From NCBI GenBank assembly GCA_001692895.1, contig KV748243.1, positions 441,248 to 505,247 on the forward strand: 64,000 nucleotides of DNA, in the 5' to 3' direction. This document shows, in pieces, positions 1-12,073 of the stretch. The notes below the pieces were generated by a model that saw only the letters and a program-made list of their open reading frames with translations, was not told the origin of the DNA and searched no databases. Positions within the stretch are counted from its first letter, which is position 1; each line of letters starts with the position of its first letter. The stretch is from Cenococcum geophilum 1.58. Taxonomy: Eukaryota > Ascomycota > Dothideomycetes > Gloniales > Gloniaceae. A program made the translations under genes and the position numbers.

Positions 1-2470
1 GCCTATTAGTTACAAAATATATCCGTAAAGTATACTTAGGATATTCTACGGACCTACTGGATTAATACGTACGTTAGACCTCCTAAGTATATTACCTATA
101 ATGCCGGTAAGAACTTTATTAGCAAGGAATTCTAGTAGTATACTACGGCTATAGCTATATTAACAAAAGCAGTTCCAGTTAAGGCGTATTAGTCCGTTAG
201 GCTTATTAAATAAGCTTACCTAGCTCTACGGAGAGCTTACTAGATTATTACGGACGAATATAAGGATATCTAAAAGGAGCTAGCTCTATAGATAGCCGTA
301 AAAGCCGTTAATAACACTACTAGCCTAGACGGACTAGTACCTACCCTCTTAGTCTACGGAGCCTACCTAAAAATAAGTAATCTAGACCCTCCTACCCCGT
401 CTATTATAAAATGAACAGCTATAATACGGAAGGTAATAGCTAAGATAGTTAAGCTATAGGCTAAACAAACTATTAATAACGCCCTATACTACTGCAACGG
501 ACCTAACACGACCTTAGTATATAACCTCCCGCTTAACTCTAAAGTCCTTATATAGCGTAAAAGCGGTAAGTAGACCGGACCCTACTGTTTACTAGCTATA
601 TAAAATAAAACGTGCTATATATAACTTTCTAGCGGCCCAACTAACTTTAGGAGCACGTCCGTAAAACCCTACTTTTGGCCTAAAAACACCTATAACATTA
701 AGCTAGATAAACTAAAAGCAACCGCCAAATTAAACAAAACAGAAGCACCCCTGCCTACTCTAGAAGTCCCCTAGGAACCTACTAAACCTACTAAACCTGC
801 TATAAAGCGTGGTTAAGGACGCCCCTAAAAGTACCCTATAACTAAGAATACTATAACAGAGAATTACCTAACCTCCGCAAAAATATCTATAAGGCAATCT
901 CCGCCTATGGATATATTAGTTCTAATATAGGAAACCCCTTTTACGGACTTACAACATAAAGAGATTAACGGACTACTTAAAAAGGGTATCTTTACGGTTA
1001 TAACGGAGAAAGACGTCCCGTAAGGCGCCCATATATTTAACTTACGCTTTATTAATAAAATTAAGCACCCTAGTACTAACAAAGCCTTTAAAAAATTAAG
1101 GCTTATTATATAAGCCTATAATGACTAAGGGAAGGGCTTAGTCCTTACGTAATAGCCTATAATTTAATAAGTCAGCTAACGAATTATACTTACACTTACG
1201 CCCGGACTATAGTAAAGTAAACCCGTAGCCCTTTACCTACAGGATATCTCGCAAGCCTATATGTAGTCTAATACCTACCTAAGCAAAGACATCTTTATAT
1301 AACCACCCCGTAAGCTTAACCTATAACTAAAAACAATTTTATAAGTTATAAAACCTCTCTATAAAGTACCGGAAGCTAGAAACTACTAGTTTAAGATGTA
1401 TTACTAGCACTACGTTAGTAAACTTAAAACGGAACAGTTAACCTATAACCCCTACCTCCTATACACCCAATTAAACAGCCTTAGTATTATTAAACTCTAA
1501 ATAGATAATACCCTATTCTTAGCAGACTAGACCTTTATAGACGCTAAAGAAACTAAACTATAAAAGGCTAAGTTCTTAATAAAGCTGTAAAAGCAGTTAA
1601 CTAAGCAGAATCTAATTAAGTTTAATAGAGGCCTAATTACCTAAAAGGGCAACCTAATTAAGCTGACTTAGAAACGCTAAGCCTAAAATCTAAAGCCTGT
1701 TACAGCGAAGCCTATAGACCTCACTAGCTCCTGCGGAGAGATTTGTAAAACCGTAAATATAAAGGACTAATACATTGCCCAGCGCGTAAGAGGCGCCTAT
1801 ATTACCACTGTCTATTAACCTAAATCTGCCTATAATTTGTCCTTTGTGGCCTAGGTAGTAGATCTATAAAAGAAAAATATTAAGCAGCTTAATAAGCGTA
1901 TTTAGTGGCAAATTAATAATACAGTAAGGGGACTCACTTTTATACCACTAGACCTAAACTCCCTTAGCCTACTAGTATTTATAAACGCCTCCTTTGCTAA
2001 TAATAAAGACCTATTATTACAAATTGGCTTTATAATTATACTTACAGACTGTAATTAGGACGTAAATATACTATATTAGTCTTTAATTAAGTGCAAATAA
2101 GTAACCTAAAGTGTACTAGCTTTTAAACTATATACACTAGCCTATAGCTTTAATATAGTAGCCGTAATCAAATTAATAGTCTAGAAGATTCTATAATTAG
2201 AGTAGTTACCCCTAGTCTTATACACTAATTTAAAGTCCCTCTATAACTGCTTAGTTAAGCTAGGTATAATATAAGAGAAGAGGCTTATAGTCGACCTAAT
2301 ATGCTTATATTAAGCCTATAAACAACGCGAGATTACGGAGGTTAAATAGATTAGTAGTAAAAATAACCTAGTAAACGCTATAACTAAGGCAAAGCTGTAT
2401 TAAGCCCTTAAAACCCTAATTAATATAAATAGGCTTAACCTAGAAGTTATAGAATGGGTAAAACGGGATT
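1..2470 (+). mobile_element. Ty1/Copia retrotransposon fossil, 3' part
   Basis: Translated pieces on the plus strand look like the Copia order: the end of the integrase around 350-690, reverse transcriptase from about 930 to 1600, and RNase H from about 1940 to 2440. The left end lies outside the window. The element is heavily broken by RIP-type mutation and is a fossil. The stretch 2470-3190 is probably its 3' untranslated part and a possible LTR, but I could not pair it with a second copy. Family assignment rests on the order integrase before reverse transcriptase and on Copia-like wording of the RT segment. Confidence 0.75.
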
Positions 2471-2479
2471 AACGGAGCA

Positions 2480-3200
2480 CCTATGGTATATTTATGGCCT
2501 ATTAGAAGGCTATACAGCTTATTATACGGTCCGTTCTATAGACCGTAAGCTATTAGATAATTGGCATAGGTAGATTACCCTAAATTACTATAGACTGCCT
2601 ATGTTACGGTACAGGTAGAAAATGGTGGAAAAGCTGCGGTGGAACTTAGTGGACTTACGTAACCTGCCGAATTCTGCTATATTCTGCCACGGTAGTCAAA
2701 TTAACCAATTACAATTTTCCATCCCCGGGATAGAAAATCGCTATTAGCTCGCTTAGCACTAGCGCCTTAGCGGCCCTTAAGGTTTAACTTACAGCCAGTT
2801 TAGAGCACCATTTAGAGGCAGCCCAGAGGGCACATTAGGGGGGTTTCCTATGTACTCCCTTTGCACCTTATAGTTCTATTTCTTATATATTTCTTCTATA
2901 TTTTGCGGTTCTATTAAAGCAATTACAGAGGCTATATATAGGTGGTTTTATTCTTTAAGTACCGCTAGTATATAATTATAGCACCTGTTATACTAACCGC
3001 GTGCTTACGCGTTTAGTACACTAAGTACGCGTTTACGCGTCGGTGCACTAACCACTTACTTACGCGTCTGGTGCACTTACGAAGCACTAACTAATTAGGG
3101 GGAGGTGCGTTAGTATATAGACCACGTAGTCTACCTTAATAGAATTAACAGTTACTACTATCCTAAAGAGCATATAATATTATACATATTTCGTGCCCCG
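2480..3200. other. Tail region of Copia fossil with TACGCGT cluster
   Basis: No coding potential is visible. The segment 2983-3085 contains several copies of TTACGCGT or close variants mixed with GGTGCAC, an unusual CpG-containing patch in otherwise RIP-mutated DNA. A sequence beginning TGTTATACTAAC at 2983 and ending TATTATACA near 3191 has the TG..CA limits of a small LTR of about 210 bp, but no second copy lies in the window, so this is only a suggestion. Confidence 0.35.
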
Positions 3201-3846
3201 GGATACGACTCACTCATGCTATTAAATTAGTACGAACAATTATTATCCGTTAATTAATTAACTACTGCCTATAATTGTCCAACTATGACTAGCTGTGAGT
3301 TAGTATCTACTATACTAGTGTTATTATTTAATCTTAAGGTAGTTGCTGCTATAGACGCCGTTATAACTACTACTTTTAGTAGTATATTATTTAACTTTAT
3401 TAATACCGTAATCTTAGTAGTAAATATATAATAAAGCCTTATAGGAAATACTATAGCAGACTTATTAATGGGCTAAGTATATAGGTAAATAAGAAGTTAA
3501 AACGTAATAATAACTAGTAGAGTAGTTGCCTAATAGATTAACTCTAATTATATTTTAAGGTTTACTACAAAGAAGAGAACTATCTAGGTAGGGACTATAG
3601 TCCTTTAAATATATAATACTACGCCTAAGAAATATACTAAGTACGTTAATACGTTAGTACGTCAGTATATCGCGTTCCCACGTTTCTATATTTCTATATT
3701 CCGAACTTATAACATAACTAGCTATATAACTTAGCTACCCATTATCCTATAGTTTAACTAGCTCTAGCACCTCCTATATTTCCTCTACTAGTCCGTTTAT
3801 ATCTCTTCTTAGTAGTGCTACTACTGCCGATATAAGGTCTGTAATA
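3200..3846 (-). mobile_element. Ty3/Gypsy fossil, 5' end only (gag start plus 5' LTR)
   Basis: On the minus strand this piece matches the first part of the two large Gypsy elements further right: an LTR (3427-3846, 420 bp) followed by the start of the gag region (about 3426 down to 3200). It is clearly more diverged from them than they are from each other, so it belongs to an older or sister subfamily. The rest of the element is missing. It is a broken fossil. Confidence 0.7.
3427..3846 (-). repeat. Diverged Gypsy 5' LTR
   Basis: The 420 bp align from end to end with the 423-425 bp LTRs at 7886, 17803, 18507 and 26036, with mutated versions of the same terminal sequences. The adjoining sequence to the left matches the gag start of those elements, so in minus orientation this is a 5' LTR. 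Confidence 0.65.
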
Positions 3847-3854
3847 GTAGCTAG

Positions 3855-5560
3855 GTATATATAGTAGTAATTTAGGTAGTATAATAGCTTTAAAGCTAAT
3901 TGTAAATATTAACGCCGCCTATTTAGTTATTGTAGTTAATAGAGAGCCTAAGAAGCGTTAACTTCTTAATTAAATTATCGCCCTAAATATTAGCTACTAG
4001 CTTCTTAAGGAAGAAATTATATACCTGCAACTAACGCTAATTAACTTTATTAACGTCTTTAATACTATATAAGTCAGCTATTATTAAAAACTGTATTAAA
4101 TTCTTATCCTATTATATAATTAAAAGCACTAAATTAACTACGCTAATAACTACTCCTATAATAAAATTAAACAATAGCCTTTCCTTTCTTTTATCAGCCC
4201 TTTTATATACCTCTAGATAGTCCTTTAAGTTTAATTAAGCCGTACTAGCTGTAGTAATTTTAAGCTATTAAAGTGCCTAAAGTAACAGAATATTTATAAA
4301 GTAGTTATCTAAAAATAGGCAAAATTGGCGAGCCTAAAGAGGAAACTATTAGGTAAGGTAAAGGACGTACTTAAAGGTATTTAAGAGAATAATATCTTAA
4401 TAATCTGTTTAAAAAGGAAGCCTAAAAAAGTAGCTAGGTAAGGTAAATATAAAGCTATAGTAATATCTATATTAATAAAGGCTTATTATTTTAAAGCCCT
4501 TAAGTACTGGCTTACTAGGTAATTTAATTATAGCTATAAATTATCTAGTAAACCTTACTATTATTTTATTAAAGCTAACTATAGATTTAGGTATAATATA
4601 CTTTCTAAACGCCTTGCCTAAAGAAGTTATTAATGGCTTAATTTTCTTAAAGACCTAATATTTAACGCCCTCTAGTAGAGGTAGTAAGATATAGAAAAAG
4701 CGCTTAAGTTACTTCTATCTTTTTGGCCTATAAATAAGCTAATTAAATGTCTAGGATATTTAGGATTTATAGCCTAAAGATCTTATACCTAAGTGCCTTT
4801 AAAGACGCCTATATAAATAATAAGCCCTACCTAAATTATTAATTCGCTAGTAGAGGTCTCCTTTTACGCCTATAATTATTTACCTATATATTATCCTAAT
4901 TAGTAATATCCGCTAATATTTTAAGAGGCTATATATAGGTTTATATTAATTATAAGCTTCTTAAATATACTAATGCTAAAGAATAATAGAAATACTTAAA
5001 TTAGTAGGTCCTATTTAGATCTATACCTACTAGACTCTATACTAATTTAATCTACTAGTATATAGTAAGTAAAGCGCTTACTATCCTTATCCTCTTTAAA
5101 AGGGTTATTAGATTTAATATTTGCGTTAATACCACTAATAGGCTTACTAGCACGCCGAGCGGTAAATATTAACTTATTTAGAAGGTTAATAACTTTAAGG
5201 TCTAGTTTAGGAATAGTAGCTATAAGCTCCTATAAAGTAGGAATAATAAAAAGGCCTATTCTTATAACTTCTTTAGCTAATAGCTTTAGTAGTTTGGTCT
5301 TATCTACCTTATCTGCTTTATCCTTAGTAGTTTTACTATAAGCCTTAAAAACGGCTCCTAATTTATCTTTAATATCCTTTATCTAGCTACTTAGCCTAGC
5401 CTCTTTAATACCCTTAATTAGCACTACTACCTCCTGCGTAGCTACTGCTAATAAGCTATTATATATATACTATGTCGCTTAAAAGGATTATAAATAGGAC
5501 TCTTAGGCTTAAGGTGCTTTTAGAGGCTTTAGAGGCTTTAGAGTGTAATATTTTTTAGGT
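3855..5560 (-). mobile_element. piggyBac-like DNA transposon relic (DDE_Tnp_1_7)
   Basis: The minus-strand translation, interrupted by many stops of RIP type (CAA/CAG to TAA/TAG), keeps the order of motifs of fungal piggyBac-like transposases. Around 4690-4740 there is a KRFF-type segment, around 4510-4620 a segment reading close to the family phrase for the catalytic core (..VRFTxR..KPxxxGFKI..), and near 3890-3950 a match to the family phrase MGGVDxxDQLxxYY close to the C-terminus. N-terminal sequence reaches to about 5560. I could not define terminal repeats or the TTAA target. The relic cannot encode protein now. Alternatives are unlikely given three collinear motifs. Confidence 0.65.
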
Positions 5561-6369
5561 GGTATAAGGATAATATTTATTAATAATTAAATAATTAAAC
5601 AGACGGCGATAATATTAAAGCTTTTTAATTAACTATATTAAATATTATAGGCTTCCTAGCTATATTGCTGCTATTTACCGCAATATCTAAGCATTAATAA
5701 GGCGCTAGTACCCTTGCTGCTAAGCAGCCGTACTAACTTAAGACTTTAATACTGAGCTCTATATAGTATAGAGCCTCTAGATTGGCTTATAAGGCGTATA
5801 TATATAAAAAGTATATAAATTCTTACTATATAAAGTGATATAATTATATTATAAAACCGCCAATCTATGCCAATTATTTATATAATATTTATTTTTAAGA
5901 TAAGTATATTCTATTATAATAATTTTATTTAAATTATTGCCAATATTTAATATTAACACTGCAAATATTGACAAATGCCAATATTTTATTGGCTGGAATT
6001 TCGCTTATTAAAAACCCCACTGCTAGCATAAAGGTTCTTATCTTATTACACGTGATATATACACGTACGTTTTTCCTTATTAAGACTAGATATTTCCTTA
6101 TTAGGTTCGATTTGGAGCTCCAAGATCTACGGCCTCGAATCCACTCTATTCAATCAATTAAATTGATAAGATCTACCCCAATCTAATTATGGCTCCACCA
6201 CGGAGCTCTAGAATTAACCCAGTCCAAAAGATCACTGCCTAGGAATAAACAGATTTGAGCTATATTTGGTCTTAAAATGAGATATCTAGATATTTCGATT
6301 CGGATTAGGACCCTCCGACATACGTGTTAAAAGAACTCGTGTGCAGATTGATCTATAAAGAAAATGAGG
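5561..6369. other. Left flank of the hAT element, no gene recognised
   Basis: AT-rich DNA without a recognisable gene. It is less mutated from about 5990 on. A reading frame beginning at the ATG at 6189 runs with a few stops toward the hAT terminus at 6370, but I do not recognise the product. The words TTGATAAGATCT and GCCAATATTTTATTGGCTGG resemble sequence found in the hAT ends, so part of this may be an older copy of the same family. Confidence 0.4.
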
Positions 6370-7885
6370 TTATCCCTTAGCACGGCAGCGTCCAACGAGT
6401 ACGCGGTCTGTGCGCGAACACCAGTTTCAAAACAGTGCTGGCACCAATAAAATCTTATCCAATACGAACCAATAAAATATCGGTATTGCCAATATTGCCA
6501 ATATTCGGATAATATCGCAATATTTCTTAGCATACCAAAAAATTTTACCGCCACCTAAGGTTACCTTTTATCTATATAATATCGTACAATATATCTTCTA
6601 GAATTTAAGAAATTAAGGATTTTGGATTATCTCTTACTTTTAATACCAATAAGGAAACTACAGACTTAATTCCTTTAACAAAAAAGTTATGGAAGACCTC
6701 TCTAATCTATAAGCATTATTATACACTAACGCCGGAAAAAAGATTAGAAAAGCTAGAATAAAAATAGATTTAGTATAAATATTGTCTAAAATATACGGCT
6801 TAAAGTATAATAAATATAAGACAGTATCTAGAGAGTATTTATGGAATTACCGTTAGTAAGGTACCTAACTCTAGCATTTATATAACAGCTTCTAAAACTA
6901 TTAAAGCGTTATACACTAAGCTTTTTCTCCGGCTTAGTAATAGTAAAGACGACCTTAATTAAGAGATCCTTCGGCGTATGGTTAATTAATAGGTCATTAA
7001 CTAAACCCTCCTAGATCTGATTATTATATAATAGCTTCTATTTTTATATATAGAATAGCCAGAATAGCATGCCTTTATTTAAGCAATAAATCCGCAGGGC
7101 TATATATTTATGCTAATATCTTATAATATAATTAAGCAGAGGGTAGGGGCTTAGTTTCCGTAAGCAAAAGATATTATATAAAAAAGGCTTTAATTATTAT
7201 AAATAAGTATCTATCTTACTATTAATATTTAGACCTTACCAAGTTATAACCTTTTACTTGCGATTTACGCTAGCTTTATTAATACCTAGGATCGCTTTTA
7301 AAATATCTCAATTGCCCTTTATACGGTATATGGCTATAGTAGTTTAAATTAATAGGAAACCCTTCGCCCCGTCCTTAAAGATTATAGAATTATAGGAAAT
7401 ATTAGCGTTCTTATTAGTAATAATTCCATCATAAATAATACGCTTTATTGTATAATAGCAACTTATCTTAGTATAGAGAATTAAATTAACTAGAATCAGA
7501 CTTTCTAACGGCTCCGCTATATAGGCTATATCCTTAATCTTATTACTAAAGCTTTTCTTTTTACTAATAATAGCAAAAAGTAACTTATAGAATTATATAA
7601 TAGAGAAGATAAATTAGGAGAAGAGTTAGATAATAAACGCTAAAAAGAGAGAGTAAATTTAATAAGAGCGAAGATAGGTATTATAGGGAAGATCTATAAT
7701 CTCGTTATCTATATCTGTGCCTCGCCTAATTATATAAATAAGTTTAAAGCACTTTCCGGAAAGTTAATCCCCCTAGGTAATTATATAAGATAGAATAGCT
7801 AGTTCTATATGCTTTATATTATACTTAAGATAGAAGTTCTTAATGTGCCCTAGAACTATACTAAAGCGTATATTTATAAGGATAC

Positions 7886-8308
7886 TGTAACGGAACCTTA
7901 TAGTAGGAACTACAATAGGCTCGTTATTAGGCTAGGTATATAGGTAAGTAAGTTAAAGTTAACAACGTAATAATAACTAGTGGAGTAGTTGCCTAATAGA
8001 TTAACTCTAATTATATTCTAAGAATTACTATAAGGAAGGAACTATCTAGGTAGGGACTGTGGTCCTTTAAATATATAACCGTACTCCTAAGAAATCCTTC
8101 TTATACATAATATATGTGTACTCTATCTACTTTATTACGGATTATATAGATTATATAGATTATATAGATTACCCTACGTAACCTTAGTTACTATTCCTTG
8201 TTATATAGCTCTATTAGCTCTATCCTAGACCATGCCTAAATTAACTAACTAGCTTCTTTTAACTTTTCCCTAAGTAGTCGTAATATTATACTTAAAGCGT
8301 CCATAATA
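7886..8308 (-). repeat. 3' LTR of Gypsy element A
   Basis: It begins TGTAACGGAACC and, apart from RIP-type changes and a few others, matches 17803-18225 over 423 bp. GATAC lies directly left (7881-7885). It contains three copies of the nonamer ATTATATAG or a close form near 8143-8172. Confidence 0.88.
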
Positions 8309-11300
8309 CTATCTCCCTCCTTTTTATCTTTATCCTTAAAGATCCTAAATATCTCTAGGTTGTTTACTAGAGGTATAATATCCGTCTAATTAATTTAGTT
8401 AATATTATTGCTTATTATGCCTAAAGTAATTTCTTTATCTTTAACTGCTTGTTATATTTGCACTATAGCTGCGATATTATCTCTTAGTGAGATTATACCG
8501 TCTTTATATTCTTGCTGTTTAAAAGAGGGGTTAGTCTGTATTGCGTTGGCAAACCTATCTTTATAATAACCGTCCTCTTATTTAAAGTGCACTAAAGCGA
8601 ATATTTATTCGTCCTATAATGTTTACTTTATCTCTAATGCTAAATATATATAACCTATTGCTCTTAATAGTTGTCTAGTTCCCTAATTAATTTATCTTAG
8701 GGTTTTGTATTTAATTTACTGCTATATAGCTAGATAATAAACTATCTATTGCTCTTGCAGAGCTATATTATTCTTAGGACGCTAAATAGAAGGCTGCTAA
8801 TACTTAGTAAAGGGCCCTTAAGTCTCGTCTAGCGGCGTCCGCTTAACTAATCCGTTTTAAGAAGGTTTGTAAGAAGGTGCGTTTTAAGGAGTAGAAACTT
8901 ATAGAATAGGGTTTATAGGAACTTAGTAATAAAAGAACGGATTCTCTTTTAATAGAGAAGGAAATAGATCTAAGTAGTTCGGCAACTGCTCTTCTTAGGT
9001 CCCCCTTAGGTAACTTATTCTTTAGCGATCCTTTTTTATTAATNCTACCTAACCTAATCTCTTCCGATACTTCTATACCTTTCCTATAATATTCTTTAAA
9101 TTCTCTAATAGCTCCTAGGTAGTTTTAGTGTAGCCTATTTACTTAACCTTATACTACATTTTATTATTAATGTCCTTATAACTAATAATCTTTAAAACTT
9201 GCTATTTATCTTCTTTCTATCCTCTATATATATCTGCTTTATAAACTAATAGCTTAATATTCCCGTATACTGGCTCTAGCATTATAATATACTATATAGG
9301 GTAGATCTTTATTTTAGCNAGTANGTNTAACTTAAANATAACNNGTNAAATNNTNTATNTAATTTTAAAAGGTCCTAGTCTAACATAGTCTAACTTCTTA
9401 CTTAGTTATTAACTTTTAAAATTTTTATATAGTAGCTATACTTTATCTCCCTCCTTAAGATCTGGTCCCTTAGATCTCTTAGTATTATAGTACTTTTTTA
9501 TTCTCTTTTATACTTTTTTTACTAATTTTATAAGGTTTATATAAAGATTTATTAATATCTTTATTCTTTCTTTAGCTATACTACTCGTTTTCTTTACTTA
9601 CCGTAGTAATAATAATATTCTTGGTTTATATCCGTAATTCGCCTTAAATAGTAATATACCTATTCCTTCTTAAGGTGTTATATTGTATATAAACTATATA
9701 ACTAGTAATAGCAATACCTAATTGTTCTATACGTGATTAATATAGTGTCTTAGATACTACTCTAGTGTCTAGTTTAATCTTTCCGTTTAACCGTCTATCT
9801 ACAGATAATATATAGTAGAAGTTGCTGCTCTAACTCCTTATTCCGCTAAGAATACCTTCTAAAATGCTGCTATAAATCTTAGATTTCTGTCCGATATAAT
9901 TTTACTTAGTGCTCCGTATTTTATGAATACTTCTTTAATATAGATTCTAGCGATATCTTTTGCTGATATTTCTTCTATATATGCTATAAAGTATCCCCAC
10001 TTTATAAGCTTATCTACTATTACTAAGATTATGTTATAATCTTATCCGGTAATAGGGTTTTTTAACTTTAGTAACTTAATAATAAAGTCCTATAATATGA
10101 CCTCCTATGGTCTTCCTAGTATTTTAATAGGTTGTAGCCCTCTATATAGCTTCTACCTCGTTAGTTTATTCCTTTAGTAATTTAGATATTCCTTTATAAT
10201 TTTTTATGCTAGTTTTTAGATTCTATTAATAATATATTCCTTTTAGAGTCTTAATACTAGGCCCGTGGCTCTATTATATCCCTAAGTTATTCCTTTATAG
10301 AAATCTTCTATAAAATACTCTACTATGCTTCTTAAGATATACTTTACTTCTTAATTTCCGTATATATCCATCTATAGATCTTCTAGCTATACTTCTAGAA
10401 TTCTTTATACCTAAAAGCTTTCTAGTGTTTTATAGACTCTTTCTAGTTCCTTATTTTCCTAAGTTGCTATAATCTTTAGATAATTATACTTAATTAATCT
10501 GTCTATATCTTTTCGTAGTAAAGCCCCTAATAGCTTCTTATTGTTTTATAGTTTAGCCTTATAACTTAGAGCATTTGCTCTCGTGTTATCTGTACCCTTA
10601 GTATACTAAATCTTAAAATGGTATTTTATAAGTATCTCTACTTATCTAACCTGTTTTTAGTTAAGTTCCTTTATTATTAGGGATCCTATTAGGTTCTTAT
10701 AATCCGTTTTAGCTATAAATGGTTTTTCTATACCTTATAAGAATGCTTTCTATTTTTTTAGTGCTGTAACTATACCTAATAACTCCTTATTATAAATGTT
10801 ATAGTTTAACTCTAGTGGTGTTATCTTTTAACTATAGTATACTACTAGGTGCTATCTATCTTAATATTTCTATATAAAGTATGCCCCTAGTATATAGTCT
10901 AATATATCTATTTCTATAACTGTTTTTAATCCTAGTTAATAGATCTTAAGAACTGGCTCCTAGGTAAATAACTCTTTAACTTTTTTAAAGAGTTCTTGCT
11001 GTTTCTTTCCCTATACCTATAGTTCTTCTTTCTTTATTAACCGTATAAACGGCTTAATATCCTTTAACTACTACGCTATAAACCTTCTATAGTAATTACA
11101 AAACCCTAGGAACAATCTTAACTATATAACGTTCTTTGGTTTTTACTAATTTACTATAGCCTTAATTTTCTTTAGATTTATACTAAGTTAGCCTAGTTTA
11201 ATAATAAATCTAATAAAATTAGTCTTCCTAGTAAAGAACTCGCATTTCTTAATTGCTACTAGCATTTGTTCTTCTTATAGTCTCTTTAAGACCCATTTAA

Positions 11301-12073
11301 TGTGTTCTCTGTGTTCTTCCTTACTTATTAAGTAGATAATAATATTATTAAGATATACTATAATAAATTCATTTAAGTATTCTTCTAATATATTATTAAT
11401 ACGCTTCTAAAACGTTACTAGTGCATTTATAAGCCTGAATTATATAACTAATAGTTTATATAGTCCTTCCTTTAACCTAAAGGCTGCCTTTTATTTATTG
11501 CCTTCCTTAATTCTAATCTAATGGTATACCTATCTTAGATCTATCTTTATAAAGATTTATGTGTTACCTATCCTATCTTAGATTTCGCTAATTAAGGGTA
11601 AAGGATACCTATCCTTTCTAGTAATGTTGTTTAACTATCTATAGTTAATATACAACCTTAGTTTGCTATTTTTCTTTAGTATAAATAGTACTAGATATCC
11701 TATTAATAACTGTGATAGTCTAATGTATCCTTTTTATAGGTTTTTTTAGATAAACTCTTTTAATGCTTTACCTTCTTCTTTGGTAAGCTTATAGATTAGA
11801 AAGAACCTTAGACTTATTTTTAGTTCTAATTCTATCTTATAGTCCTACGCTATATACTCTAATAGCTTTTCACTCTCTAGTAACCATAGTTTCTTACTAT
11901 ACTTATAGTATCTCTTTGGTATATAACTTAAGCCTTGCTTAGTCTCTTTATATATCGCTCTAACCTAGTATTATACTAACTTAGCTTATTATCGCATTTT
12001 GCGGCGTTAAGTATCTTTAATATTAACCTAACCTATAACCTAATTAATCCTTGGGTTATATTTCTGTAACTAA

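Noticed and set aside
6189-6369. Reading frame MAPPRSSRINPVQKITA.. as start of the hAT transposase
   Set aside because: It lies outside the hAT terminal repeat at 6370, so it cannot be part of that element's own gene; it may belong to an older copy, which I cannot show.
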